The notes beneath the pieces were generated by a model. It saw nothing but the letters and a program-made list of their open reading frames with translations, made no database searches and was not told the DNA's origin. From positions 1,848,857 to 1,912,856 of the forward strand of contig NZ_CP126625.1 in assembly GCF_030219325.1 (NCBI RefSeq): a stretch of DNA of 64,000 nt, written 5' to 3'. Of the stretch, positions 10,967 to 19,748 are shown one piece after another. Position 1 is the stretch's first letter, and each line of letters opens with the position of its first letter. A program made the position numbers and the translations under genes. Source of the stretch: Geothrix sp. (GTDB lineage: Bacteria; Acidobacteriota; Holophagae; Holophagales; Holophagaceae).

Positions 10967-11538
10967 TATTGCTCATCGATGCCCTCGATTCCTTCACCTA
11001 CAACCTCGTCCAGGCCTTCGAGACCCTGGGCGCCGAGGTGCGCGTGATCCGCCACGATGTCATCTCCCTGGAGGAGGCGCAGGCGCTGCGGCCCGAGGCC
11101 GTGGTGCTGTCGCCGGGGCCCGGCCACCCCACGGAAAGCCCCGCCCACATGGCCCTGGCCGCTTCGGACTGGGGGGTGCCCCTGCTGGGCGTCTGCCTCG
11201 GGCACCAGGCCCTGGCCGCCGCCACCGGGGGCCGGGTCATCCGCGCCATCGAGCCTCTGCATGGCGAGGCCACGGCCCTGGAGCACGACGGCACGGGCCT
11301 GTTCAAGGATCTGCCTGCGGGCCTGCCCGTGGGCCGCTACCACAGCCTCATCGCCGAGCCTTCCACGCTGCCCGCCTGCTGGCGCGTCACCGGGCGCAGC
11401 CCCGGGGGCGAGATCATGGCCATGGCCCATCGGCAGCTGCCCCGCTGGGGCGTGCAGTTCCATCCCGAAAGCATCCTCACGCCGGACGGTCCGGCCATGC
11501 TCGCGAACTTCCTCCGCCTGGCCAAGGAATCCCGATGA
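10963..11538 (+). CDS. trpG: Anthranilate synthase component II (glutamine amidotransferase)
   Basis: This 191-residue class I glutamine amidotransferase provides ammonia to TrpE. The catalytic cysteine (C78) sits in LLGVCLGHQAL, and the His/Glu pair of the triad in WGVQFHPESI near the C terminus; the oxyanion region SPGPGHP is also present. Translation starts at GTG 10963, overlapping the trpE stop (GTGA), and ends overlapping trpD (ATGA). It is a separate gene, not fused to trpD or trpE. A secondary role in p-aminobenzoate synthesis is possible, as in some bacteria, but nothing here shows it. Confidence 0.97.
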   Translation: MILLIDALDSFTYNLVQAFETLGAEVRVIRHDVISLEEAQALRPEAVVLSPGPGHPTESPAHMALAASDWGVPLLGVCLGHQALAAATGGRVIRAIEPLHGEATALEHDGTGLFKDLPAGLPVGRYHSLIAEPSTLPACWRVTGRSPGGEIMAMAHRQLPRWGVQFHPESILTPDGPAMLANFLRLAKESR

Positions 11539-12569
11539 CGCTCCTCACGACCCACAATCCCATCCGTCCCCTGCCCGAGGCCACGGCCTCGGAGCTCATG
11601 CGCATCTTCATCGACCAGGACACGGACGCCCTCCTGGTGGGCGCCTGCCTGGCCCTGCTGGCCCAGCGCGTGCCCGAGGCCCACGAGCTGGCCGCCTTCG
11701 CCGATGCGCTCTCGGCGGTGGCCGTGCCCTTCCCGACCGTGCCCGATGGCGCCATCGATGTGGTCGGGACGGGTGGCGATGGCGCCTCCACCGCCAACCT
11801 CAGCACCCTGTCGGCCCTGCTGCTGCCCCGTTTCGGCGTGCCCGTGGTTAAGCACGGCAACCGCGCCGCCACCGGCGTCTGCGGCAGCGCCGACCTCATG
11901 GAGGCGCTGGGCTACGACCTCTCCCGGCCCATCTCCGACCTTGAGAAGGATTTGGCCACCCGCCACTTCGCCTTCCTCTTCGCCCCGGCCTATCATCCGC
12001 TGCTGGGTCGTCTGCGGGAGATCCGCAAGCGCCTGGGCATCCCCACCATCTTCAACCTGCTGGGTCCCCTCCTGAACCCCGGCCAGCCCCCGCTGCAGCT
12101 GCTGGGCGTGGCCCGGGAGGAGCTGCTGGCGCCCATGGCCGGCGCCCTGGAGCGCCGCACGAGCCTGCGCCGGGCCTTCGTCATCCACGGCAAGGACGCG
12201 GAAGGGAAGGGGTTGGACGAGGCCTCCATCGAGGGACCCACCTTGATCCTGGCGGTGGTCGAGGGGCGCGTGGGAGCGTCCCAGGTGCTGGTGCCACGGG
12301 AGCTTGGCCTCGCAGCACCACCACGGAATGCCCTGCGGGTGGTGGATCGGGCGGAGGCGCTCGCCGTGGCCAGGGGCCTCTTCGCGGGCGCCGCCCACGC
12401 GGACTTCCGCCCCGCCGTGGCCGATGCGGTGGCCCTCCAGGCCGCTCTGGGCCTCCACCTGCACCGGCAGGCGGGGCTGGAAGGACTGGCCGACACGCTC
12501 AGAGAGACCCGGGCCCAGATCGACCGGGGCTTCCCGCCGCCCTTCGCCGCCCCGGAGGTGCAGCCATGA
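11535..12569 (+). CDS. trpD: Anthranilate phosphoribosyltransferase
   Basis: This 344-residue enzyme transfers the phosphoribosyl group of PRPP to anthranilate. The family signatures are VVGTGGDGASTANLST (PRPP and magnesium binding), KHGNRAATGVCGSADL and the N-terminal helical subdomain. The open frame extends far upstream, but that part overlaps trpG; the ATG at 11535 overlaps the trpG stop. The stop at 12567-12569 overlaps trpC by four bases. Confidence 0.96.
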   Translation: MTLLTTHNPIRPLPEATASELMRIFIDQDTDALLVGACLALLAQRVPEAHELAAFADALSAVAVPFPTVPDGAIDVVGTGGDGASTANLSTLSALLLPRFGVPVVKHGNRAATGVCGSADLMEALGYDLSRPISDLEKDLATRHFAFLFAPAYHPLLGRLREIRKRLGIPTIFNLLGPLLNPGQPPLQLLGVAREELLAPMAGALERRTSLRRAFVIHGKDAEGKGLDEASIEGPTLILAVVEGRVGASQVLVPRELGLAAPPRNALRVVDRAEALAVARGLFAGAAHADFRPAVADAVALQAALGLHLHRQAGLEGLADTLRETRAQIDRGFPPPFAAPEVQP

Positions 12570-13390
12570 GCGGGCTGCCGGATCCGGCCAGCCTCGTCCA
12601 TGGGACCGGCCTGGGGTCGCGCTCCCACCTGCAGCGGGTGCTGGTCTCGGAGCTGGCCCGACTGGCCACGCTGGGTGATCCCGCCGCGCCGAGGCGCGCC
12701 CGACTGGTCGAGCCCGGCCCCTTCGAGGCAGCGCTGCGGCGCGAGGCCCGGGAGCGCGGCGGCGCGGTCATCGCCGAGTTCAAGCAGGCCTCGCCCTCGC
12801 TGGGGCCCTTCGCCATGGGCACGCCCCTGCTGGCGCAGCTCCGGGCCTACCGCGAAGGGGGCGCCGCTGCCTTCTCGATCCTGGCGGAGCCGGCCTATTT
12901 CAAGGGCTCGGTGGACCACCTCAAGGCCGCCTCGGAGCTGAAGCAGCCCCGGCTCTACAAGGGCTTCGTGATCGCCGAGGCCCAGCTGGCCGAAGCGGAA
13001 ACCAGTGGCGCCGAGGCGGTGCTGCTCATCGCCCGGGTGCTGAAGGAACACACCGCGGCTTTCGCCGGGGCGGCGCGGGCGCGGGGCCTCGAACCCCTCG
13101 TGGAACTGCACGACATGACCGAGGTGGGCTTTGCCCAGGCCGCCGAGGCCCGCCTGGTGGGCATCAACGCGCGGGACCTCTCCACCTTCAACCTCGGCGT
13201 GCCCACCGCGGAGCCGCTGCGGCGGGTCTTTCCCGAGGCGGTGCTGATCCGGGAATCCGGCCTGGCCACGCCCGAGGATGCCCGGGCGGCCCTGCGGGCG
13301 GGCTTCGATGCCGTCCTCATCGGCGAAGCCCTCATGCGCAGTCCCGATCCCCGCGACTTCCTCAGCCGCATCCTGGCGGGCCTGCGATGA
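12566..13390 (+). CDS. trpC: Indole-3-glycerol phosphate synthase
   Basis: This 274-residue TIM-barrel enzyme closes the indole ring from CdRP. It shows the catalytic lysine strand VIAEFKQASPSLG, the second strand YKGFVIAEAQ, GINARDLSTF and LIRESGLATPEDA, all typical of TrpC. It is a single-function protein with trpF as the next gene. The start overlaps trpD and the stop overlaps trpF, each as ATGA. Confidence 0.96.
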   Translation: MSGLPDPASLVHGTGLGSRSHLQRVLVSELARLATLGDPAAPRRARLVEPGPFEAALRREARERGGAVIAEFKQASPSLGPFAMGTPLLAQLRAYREGGAAAFSILAEPAYFKGSVDHLKAASELKQPRLYKGFVIAEAQLAEAETSGAEAVLLIARVLKEHTAAFAGAARARGLEPLVELHDMTEVGFAQAAEARLVGINARDLSTFNLGVPTAEPLRRVFPEAVLIRESGLATPEDARAALRAGFDAVLIGEALMRSPDPRDFLSRILAGLR

Positions 13391-14007
13391 GCGCCCTCGC
13401 CAAGGTCTGCGGTCTGGTGCGCCCCGAGGATGCGGCCTTCGCCGCGGGGCAGGGGGCCGACCTGCTGGGCTTCGTGTTCCATGAGCCCAGCCCCCGTAAC
13501 TGCGCCGATCTGACCGTGGCCGCGCCCCATCTGGACCGCGCGGTGCTGGTGATGGTGGCGCAGCATGCTGAAGCGATCCTCGCCACGGCCCGGCGTCACG
13601 GCTTTCAGAAGGTCCAGCCCTACCTTCCCGCGGTCGCCCGGGAAGCCGGCGTCCGCCTGCTGCGTGAGGCGGGCCTCCAGGTCCTGCTGCCCTGGCCCGA
13701 TGAACTGGACCAGGCCCCCGTGTCGGCGGATCTCTACCTCTGGGAGTCCAGCCCCCAGGTCACCGGCGTGGCCGGCGGCTCCGGGATGGGCCATGCCATG
13801 GCCCATCCCCCGCCGGGGCCCTTCCTGCTGGCCGGTGGACTCGACGCCACGAACCTGCGGGAGCGGGTGCAGGGCCTGCCGGCGCCGGTGCGCAAACGCT
13901 TCCTCGGCGTGGACGCTGCCAGCCGCCTCGAGGCTTCGCCGGGCGAGAAGGACCCCTCGAAAGTCTCCGCCTTCATCCTTGCCGCTCACGCCCTGGAGCA
14001 CCCATGA
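13387..14007 (+). CDS. trpF: Phosphoribosylanthranilate isomerase
   Basis: This 206-residue TIM-barrel isomerase catalyses the Amadori rearrangement before TrpC. Seen motifs are the N-terminal AKVCGLVRPEDA (catalytic Cys), LLGFVFHEPSPRN, LLAGGLDATNL and GVDAASRLEASPGEKD. The strand that usually reads VQLHG is VQPY here, a small divergence. The gene overlaps both neighbours by ATGA. Confidence 0.93.
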   Translation: MSALAKVCGLVRPEDAAFAAGQGADLLGFVFHEPSPRNCADLTVAAPHLDRAVLVMVAQHAEAILATARRHGFQKVQPYLPAVAREAGVRLLREAGLQVLLPWPDELDQAPVSADLYLWESSPQVTGVAGGSGMGHAMAHPPPGPFLLAGGLDATNLRERVQGLPAPVRKRFLGVDAASRLEASPGEKDPSKVSAFILAAHALEHP

Positions 14008-15188
14008 CCGAAACCTTCAGCCTGGTCTCCCGCTTCGGCACCCAGGGACTCGGCGGCTGCTACGCGCCCGAGACCCTCATGCAGCCGCTCCTCGACCTGG
14101 AGTCCGCCTTCCGTTCGGCCCTGGCCGACCCGGCTTTCCAGGTGGAACTCAAAGGCGAGCTGCGCCACTTCGTGGGCCGGCCCACGCCACTGACGCCCGC
14201 GCCGCGACTGGCCGCGAAGCTGGGCCTGCGGGCCCTCTTCCTCAAGCGCGAGGACCTCACCCACACCGGCGCCCACAAGATCAACAACGCCCTGGCCCAG
14301 GCCATCCTGGCCCGGCGCATGAGCAAGACCGAAATCATCGCCGAGACCGGCGCGGGCCAGCATGGCGTGGCCACGGCAGCGGCTTGCGCGCGGCTGGGCC
14401 TGAGCTGCACGGTCTACATGGGCGTCACCGACATGGCCCGCCAGGCACCGAACGTGGCCCGCATGCGGCTCTTCGGCACGAAGGTGGTGCCCGTGGAAGC
14501 GGGACAGGGCACCCTCAAGGAGGCCGTGAACGAGGCCCTGCGCGCCTGGGCCGGCCGCTGCGACCAGGCCCACTACATTCTCGGCTCCGCTTTGGGACCC
14601 CATCCCTTCCCCACGCTGGTGCGCAGCTTCCAGACCGTCATCGGCGAGGAGGCCCGGGCCCAGGTGCTGGAGCAGTCCGGAGCGCTTCCTGAAGTGGTCC
14701 TGGCCTGCGCGGGCGGAGGCAGCAATGGCCTCGGCCTGCTGGTGCCCTTCCTCGGCGATGCCCTGCGCCGCGTGGCGGTGGAGGCTGGCGGTCACGGCCA
14801 GGCCCTCGGCGAACACGCGGCGCGGCTCGATGGCGGCCGCATGGGCGTCCTTCATGGGTGCAAAACCCTGCTGCTGCAGGACGACCACGGCCACACGGCG
14901 GAGACTGCCAGCATCAGCGCCGGCCTGGACTACCCGGCCCTGGGGCCCGAGCTGGCGGCCCTGGCCCTCGACGGGAAAGTCGAAGTACGCCGGGCCTCGG
15001 ATGACGAGGCCCTCGTGGGCGCCCGGCAGCTCTGCGAAGCCGAAGGCATCCTGCCCGCCCTGGAGAGCAGCCACGCCCTGGCCCTGCTGCCCGCGCTCGC
15101 CGCGGAGGGCGTCGCCACCGTGCTGCTGGGACTCAGCGGCCGCGGCGACAAGGACCTGTCCACCTATCAGTCGCGTCTGGGGATCTGA
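14004..15188 (+). CDS. trpB: Tryptophan synthase beta subunit
   Basis: This 394-residue PLP enzyme joins indole and serine. The PLP lysine K92 lies in THTGAHKINN, the catalytic Glu in AETGAGQHG, and the phosphate-binding loop in CAGGGSNGLG. C-terminal motifs ALESSHALA and LSGRGDKDLSTY complete the family pattern (TrpB1 type, the partner of TrpA). Its start overlaps trpF; one base separates its stop from the trpA ATG. Confidence 0.98.
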   Translation: MTETFSLVSRFGTQGLGGCYAPETLMQPLLDLESAFRSALADPAFQVELKGELRHFVGRPTPLTPAPRLAAKLGLRALFLKREDLTHTGAHKINNALAQAILARRMSKTEIIAETGAGQHGVATAAACARLGLSCTVYMGVTDMARQAPNVARMRLFGTKVVPVEAGQGTLKEAVNEALRAWAGRCDQAHYILGSALGPHPFPTLVRSFQTVIGEEARAQVLEQSGALPEVVLACAGGGSNGLGLLVPFLGDALRRVAVEAGGHGQALGEHAARLDGGRMGVLHGCKTLLLQDDHGHTAETASISAGLDYPALGPELAALALDGKVEVRRASDDEALVGARQLCEAEGILPALESSHALALLPALAAEGVATVLLGLSGRGDKDLSTYQSRLGI

Positions 15189-15189
15189 C

Positions 15190-15951
15190 ATGAGCCTGAA
15201 TCCACTGCTGCCCTTCCTCATGGCCGGCGACCCCTCGATGGAGGCCTTGCCCCACCTTCTCTCGGAAGCCAAGGCCCTCGGTCTCGAAGCCCTCGAACTG
15301 GGCCTGCCCCACTCCGATCCCATCGCCGATGGCCCCGTGCTGCAGGCGGCGGCCCAGCGTGCCATCGGCCGCGGTGCGACGCCGCTGCGGGTGCTGGAGG
15401 CCCTGGCGGGGATCACGGACAGTCCCGACGTGATCCTCTTCACCTACCTCAATCCCCTGCTGCAGATCGGTGCCGGGCGGCTGCGGGCCCTGCTGGCGCC
15501 GACGCCCGTGAAGGCGCTGCTCGTGGTGGACCTGCCCTTCGGGGAGGAACCCATCTTCGAGGCGGACCTGCGCGCCGCGGGCTATCCCATGGTGCCCCTG
15601 CTGGCCCCGACCACCACCCTGGAGCGGGCCCGGCAGATCCTGGTGGAGCGCCCTGATCCCGGGCCGGACGCCGCCTTCGCCCAGCGCTTCGCCTACGTGG
15701 TGGCCCGGCTTGGCGTCACCGGTACCGGGCAGGCCATGGACATGGGACCCGTGTCGGCGCGCGTCCAGCAGCTTCGGACTTTTTCGGACCGTCCACTGGC
15801 CGTGGGCTTCGGCCTGTCGGACCCGCAGAGCCTGGCGCGGGTGCGCTTCCTGGGTGCCACGCCGGTCATCGGCTCCGCCCTGGTGCAGGAACTGGCCGAG
15901 GGCCAAAGCCTCCGCGCCGCCCTGTCGCCGCGCATGGTTGGTGATGCCTAG
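15190..15951 (+). CDS. trpA: Tryptophan synthase alpha subunit
   Basis: This 253-residue TIM-barrel enzyme cleaves indole-3-glycerol phosphate to indole and channels it to TrpB. The catalytic Glu (E36 in LEALELGLP) and Asp (D47 in SDPIADGP) are present, as is the LFTYLNPLL strand and the GFGLSDPQS phosphate site. It is the last gene of the operon; no clear intrinsic terminator follows before fadL. Confidence 0.95.
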   Translation: MSLNPLLPFLMAGDPSMEALPHLLSEAKALGLEALELGLPHSDPIADGPVLQAAAQRAIGRGATPLRVLEALAGITDSPDVILFTYLNPLLQIGAGRLRALLAPTPVKALLVVDLPFGEEPIFEADLRAAGYPMVPLLAPTTTLERARQILVERPDPGPDAAFAQRFAYVVARLGVTGTGQAMDMGPVSARVQQLRTFSDRPLAVGFGLSDPQSLARVRFLGATPVIGSALVQELAEGQSLRAALSPRMVGDA

Positions 15952-15989
15952 ATCGTGAATGAACCGCCGGATCCTGGTACCGAGAGAGG

Positions 15990-16017
15990 TTGCAGGACCG
16001 GGGCGATTTGGTATCGT
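15990..16017 (+). promoter_or_regulatory. Candidate promoter for the FadL-family gene
   Basis: TTGCAG (15990-15995) and TATCGT (16012-16017) are spaced by 16 bases and would start transcription about 70 bases before the FadL-family gene. The matches are moderate (three or four of six each), so this is only a candidate. Confidence 0.3.
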
Positions 16018-16093
16018 GGTCCATCTTCATCCCTACGGAATCGGCTGGTGACAGCCACTCACCCCGGGACACCGGGTCAGGAGCTATGCCCCT

Positions 16094-17620
16094 ATGAGTC
16101 ATCGTTCGCGTCTCACCCTCACCGCCCTGACCCTGGTCGCGGCCGGGGCCTTCGCACCCCAGGCCAAGGCCAGCGGCTTCCAGCTCCGCGAGCAGAGCCC
16201 GCTTTCCCAGGGCAACGCCTTCGCTGGCGTCAGCGCGGGCGGCGGCGACATCAGCTCCCTCTTCTTCAACCCGGCGGTGATGACCCAGTACGACGGCTGG
16301 CAGTTCTCCATGGGCGGCACCTATGTGGGCCTGAGCGCCAAGTTTGAGAACGGCTCGGCCACCCGCACGCCGACTCTGCTCGGGCTCGGCTTCCAGAGCG
16401 CCCCCAACACCGGCACCAACCTGAATACCATCTCCGGCCCCGCGGACCACGGCAATGCCGCCATCTCGGCCGTGCTGCCCGAGTTCAACATCATGTACAG
16501 CGTGAACCGGGACCTCAAGATCGGCCTCTCGCTGAACGTGCCCTTCGGCCTCACCACGGAGTACGACGCCAACTGGATCGGCCGCTACCACGCCCTGAAG
16601 TCCGACCTGAAGACCATCGACATCGCCCCCAGCATCGCCTACCGCGTGAGCAATACCGTCACGATCGGCGCGGCGTTCATCGCCCGCAAGGCCGATGCGG
16701 AGCTCACCAACGCCGTGGACTACGGCACCGCGCTCGCCCTGAAGGTGGGAGCTGGCCTGGCTGGCGCAGGGTTGTCCACCGTCTCCCCGGGTCCCGGTCA
16801 GAACAGCCCCGTCGCCGCTGTTGCCATGGGCCTGCCCAACGCCACCTTCGGCACGCCCGGTTATGCCATTCCCGGCGCCTGGGACGGCAAGGCCGGCCTG
16901 AAGGGCAATGGCTGGGGCTACGGCTGGAAGGCCGGCATCATCTTCGAGCCCTCCAAGGACCTGCGGATCGGCCTGGCCTACCAGGCCGCCATGACCATGA
17001 CCTTGAAGGGTGATGCAACCTTCGAATACCCCACGGCCATGCCCGCCACCGACTACGCCGCCCTGACCGGCGCCGGTCTCAGGAACGGCAGGGGCCAGGC
17101 GGACCTGGATCTTCCCTCCACGGCCTCGCTGGGCTTCGACTGGAAGGTGTCCCCAACCTTTTCGCTGCAGGGCGAAGTGGCCCGGACCACCTGGTCCTCC
17201 TTCAAGACCCTGGTCGTGAAGTTCCCGGATAACACCGCCCCCGGCCAGACCACGGAGTCCGTCACGGACGAGAACTGGAACGACACCACCTTCGTGTCCC
17301 TGGGCGGCACTTGGAAGGTGAACCAGGCCTGGACCTTCCGCGCCGGTCTCGCCTTCGACAAGAGCGCCGTGGATGATGCCCACCGCACCCCCCGCATCCC
17401 CGACAATGATCGCAAGTGGGTGTCCTTCGGGGCCAGCTACGCACTCTCGAAGCAGACGACCTTCGATTTCGGCTACAGCCGCCTCTTCATCAGCGATGGC
17501 AAGGTCATGCTCTCTGCCGGAACCACTCCTACGGACAACAACGCCACTCGGGGTAGCCTGAACGGCACCATCAAGGCCAGCATCAACATCCTGGGCGCCG
17601 CCCTGCGGTACAGCTTCTAG
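16094..17620 (+). CDS. OmpP1/FadL/TodX-family outer-membrane transporter
   Basis: This 508-residue protein has a Sec signal (SRLTLTALTLVAAGAFAPQAKA) followed by the FadL hatch region SGFQLREQSPLSQGNAFAG and then FFNPAVMT, the family's NPA signature. The rest alternates amphipathic strands and ends ALRYSF with a terminal aromatic residue, as needed for BAM assembly. FadL-type channels bring hydrophobic substrates such as fatty acids or aromatics across the outer membrane. It stands alone after the trp operon and ends at a strong bidirectional hairpin shared with the convergent thiolase gene. Confidence 0.92.
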   Translation: MSHRSRLTLTALTLVAAGAFAPQAKASGFQLREQSPLSQGNAFAGVSAGGGDISSLFFNPAVMTQYDGWQFSMGGTYVGLSAKFENGSATRTPTLLGLGFQSAPNTGTNLNTISGPADHGNAAISAVLPEFNIMYSVNRDLKIGLSLNVPFGLTTEYDANWIGRYHALKSDLKTIDIAPSIAYRVSNTVTIGAAFIARKADAELTNAVDYGTALALKVGAGLAGAGLSTVSPGPGQNSPVAAVAMGLPNATFGTPGYAIPGAWDGKAGLKGNGWGYGWKAGIIFEPSKDLRIGLAYQAAMTMTLKGDATFEYPTAMPATDYAALTGAGLRNGRGQADLDLPSTASLGFDWKVSPTFSLQGEVARTTWSSFKTLVVKFPDNTAPGQTTESVTDENWNDTTFVSLGGTWKVNQAWTFRAGLAFDKSAVDDAHRTPRIPDNDRKWVSFGASYALSKQTTFDFGYSRLFISDGKVMLSAGTTPTDNNATRGSLNGTIKASINILGAALRYSF

Positions 17621-17634
17621 TCCCGGATTCACGC

Positions 17635-17668
17635 AGAAATGAGGCCCGGCGTGCCGGGCCTCATTTCT
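17635..17668. terminator. Bidirectional terminator between fadL-like and thiolase genes
   Basis: A 16-bp perfect inverted repeat (arms from 17635 and ending at 17668) has a two-base centre, with A-rich and T-rich ends on both strands. It lies between two convergent genes and can serve both. Confidence 0.8.
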
Positions 17669-17690
17669 GTTAGGCGGCTACGCCGCCGCG

Positions 17691-18863
17691 CTACACGCGT
17701 TCCACGGCCATGGCGATGGCGTTGCCGCCACCGAGGCACAACGCGGCGATGCCGCGCTGCTTTCCCTGGCGCTCCAGCGCATGGAGCAACGTGGCCATCA
17801 CCCGGGCGCCGGACGCCCCGATGGGATGGCCCAGGGCCACGGCGCCACCGTGGACGTTGATGCGGTCGGCGGGCAGGTTCAGCTCCTGCATGGTGGCCAC
17901 CAGCTGCACGGCGAAGGCTTCGTTGATCTCCCAGAGGTCCACGTCGTCCACGCCCCAGCCCACCTTCGACAGGAGCTTGCGGATGGCCTCCACGGGAGCC
18001 ATGAGCACCCACTCGGGATCCAGACCGGCGGTGGCGGTGCCCAGGATGCGCGCCTGGATGGGCAGGCCGTGGGCCTTGGCGTAGTCCTCGGTCGTGACCA
18101 GGGCAGCGGCGGCGCCGTCGTTCACGCTGGGGGCGTTGCCGGCGGTGACGGTGCCATCCTTCTTGAAGGCCGGGCGCAGCCTGGCCAGGGATTCTGTCGT
18201 GCAGTCGGCGCGGGGGCCCTCATCCTCAGTGACGATCAGGTCGCCCTTCCTGCCGGGCACGGCGATGGGCACGATCTCGGCCTGGAAGGCGCCGGCCTGC
18301 ATGGCCGCCAGGGCCTTGCGGTGGCTCTCGGCGGCCCACGCATCCTGGGCCTCGCGGCCCACGCCGTACTTGTCGGCCACCAGCTCGCCCGTGTGGCCCA
18401 TGTGCTGATCCGTCATCGCGCACCAGAGGCCGTCGAGAATCATCGCGTCCTTGGCCTCGGTGTGGCCCATGCGGGCGCCGGTGCGCAGCTTGGGCATGAG
18501 GTAGGGCGCGTTGGACATGGACTCCATGCCGCCCGCCAGAACCACCTCGTGGTCACCCAGGCGCACGGCGTTGGCCGCCAGCTGGATGGCCTTGAGCCCG
18601 CTGCCGCAGACCTTGTTGATGGTCAGCGCCGACACGCTGGCGGGCAGGCCGCCGCGCAGGGCCGCCTGGCGGGCCGGGGCCTGGCCCACGCCCGCGCCCA
18701 CCACGTTGCCGAAGATGGCCTCCGAGGGCAGGGCGCCCGGCACCGCGGCCAGCAGCGCCTTCACCACCTGGGCCGCCAGATCCGGCGCCGCCAGGGGCGC
18801 CAGCGCCCCCTGGAACTTGCCGATGGGGCTGCGGAGGGATTTGAGGATGACGGCGTGGGACAT
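17691..18863 (-). CDS. Acetyl-CoA C-acetyltransferase (thiolase)
   Basis: This 390-residue thiolase has the acyl-accepting C86 in [46 protein letters not shown] with the catalytic His, and the C-terminal CLGGGNA with the second Cys. It condenses two acetyl-CoA or cleaves acetoacetyl-CoA; the exact direction in this organism is not shown. The start at 18863 has GGAG 5 bases upstream; the frame continues upstream without a signal. It follows yggT and divIVA on the same strand with a 26-base gap, so it may be co-transcribed. Confidence 0.94.
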   Translation of the reverse strand: MSHAVILKSLRSPIGKFQGALAPLAAPDLAAQVVKALLAAVPGALPSEAIFGNVVGAGVGQAPARQAALRGGLPASVSALTINKVCGSGLKAIQLAANAVRLGDHEVVLAGGMESMSNAPYLMPKLRTGARMGHTEAKDAMILDGLWCAMTDQHMGHTGELVADKYGVGREAQDAWAAESHRKALAAMQAGAFQAEIVPIAVPGRKGDLIVTEDEGPRADCTTESLARLRPAFKKDGTVTAGNAPSVNDGAAAALVTTEDYAKAHGLPIQARILGTATAGLDPEWVLMAPVEAIRKLLSKVGWGVDDVDLWEINEAFAVQLVATMQELNLPADRINVHGGAVALGHPIGASGARVMATLLHALERQGKQRGIAALCLGGGNAIAMAVERV

Positions 18864-18889
18864 GGGGACTCCGGTGGTGCGCGGGGCAA

Positions 18890-19435
18890 TCAGGTCAGGT
18901 TCGACCGCTTCTGGGTGGGAAAGGTCTCGTCCAGGGCGCTGAGGTCGAGGTTCTCCAGGTTCAGGGTGGGGGGCGCGGCCACATAGACGTCCGGGGCCTC
19001 GTCCTGCAGGTGGCGGCGGGTGCGGTCCATGAGGGACTCCACTTCCCGCAGGAACTTGAGGCGCTCCATCTTCAGGTTGCGGATGTGCACTTCCAGCTCC
19101 ACCACATGCTGCTGGGCCTCGCGGACCACCTCCTCGGCCTTGAACTGGGCCTCGCGGATGACCAGCTCCTTCTCGCGGTTGGCCCCGTCCAGCACATCCT
19201 CCCGGGTGCGCTGGGCCTGCAGCAGGGTCTCGCGGAAGATGCGGTCCTGGTCCTGGTACTGACGCAGCCGCTCGCGGTTGTCGAGGATCTCCTCCTTGAG
19301 CTTCTGGTTCTCGGCCAGCAGCTCCTCCCACTCCCCGGCGATCTCGTGGAGGAAGGTGCGGACCTCGGATTCCTCCAGGCCCCGGAAGACCTTCTCGAAT
19401 TCCCGGCGCTGGATGTCGAGGGGGGTGTATTTCAT
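18890..19435 (-). CDS. divIVA: DivIVA-domain protein
   Basis: This 181-residue protein is nearly all coiled coil. It begins [19 protein letters not shown], the DivIVA N-terminal motif that binds curved membranes, and continues with long heptad stretches to about residue 145, then a less ordered acidic tail. DivIVA-like proteins mark poles or division sites. Its position next to yggT is the standard arrangement in many phyla. Confidence 0.9.
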   Translation of the reverse strand: MKYTPLDIQRREFEKVFRGLEESEVRTFLHEIAGEWEELLAENQKLKEEILDNRERLRQYQDQDRIFRETLLQAQRTREDVLDGANREKELVIREAQFKAEEVVREAQQHVVELEVHIRNLKMERLKFLREVESLMDRTRRHLQDEAPDVYVAAPPTLNLENLDLSALDETFPTQKRSNLT

Positions 19436-19442
19436 GATGGCC

Positions 19443-19700
19443 TCAGGAGGTCAGGGCCCGGAGGAAGACCCGCTGGATGACGCCGAGCAGCAGCACGGCG
19501 ATGAGGATGTCGAGGCTGAAGCCCCCGATGGGCGGGACGAGGGCCCGGATGGGGTGGAGGATGGGCTCGGTGACGGTGTGCAGCAGGCGGACCCAGCGGT
19601 TCCGGGGGTCGATGGGGAACCAGGACAGGATGGCCGTGGCGATCAGCAGGTAGATGACCGCATCCAGGGCGTAGTAGGCGATGGTGAAGAGAAGGGGCAT
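19443..19700 (-). CDS. yggT: YggT-family membrane protein
   Basis: This 85-residue protein has two membrane helices (about residues 5-26 and 60-80). The motif SWFPIDPRNRWVRLLHTVTEP followed by PIRALVPP between them is typical of YggT. Family members are linked to cell division and osmotic tolerance. It precedes divIVA by 7 bases, and the bshA gene diverges 48 bases away. Confidence 0.9.
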   Translation of the reverse strand: MPLLFTIAYYALDAVIYLLIATAILSWFPIDPRNRWVRLLHTVTEPILHPIRALVPPIGGFSLDILIAVLLLGVIQRVFLRALTS

Positions 19701-19748
19701 GGGCAGGATCCTGGGAACGCTTCATGATAGCTGGGACGAGGATCTTCC

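Noticed and set aside
10956-11535. N-terminal extension of trpD over trpG
   Set aside because: The extension overlaps the whole trpG gene and has no anthranilate phosphoribosyltransferase similarity; the ATGA junction at 11535 is the start.
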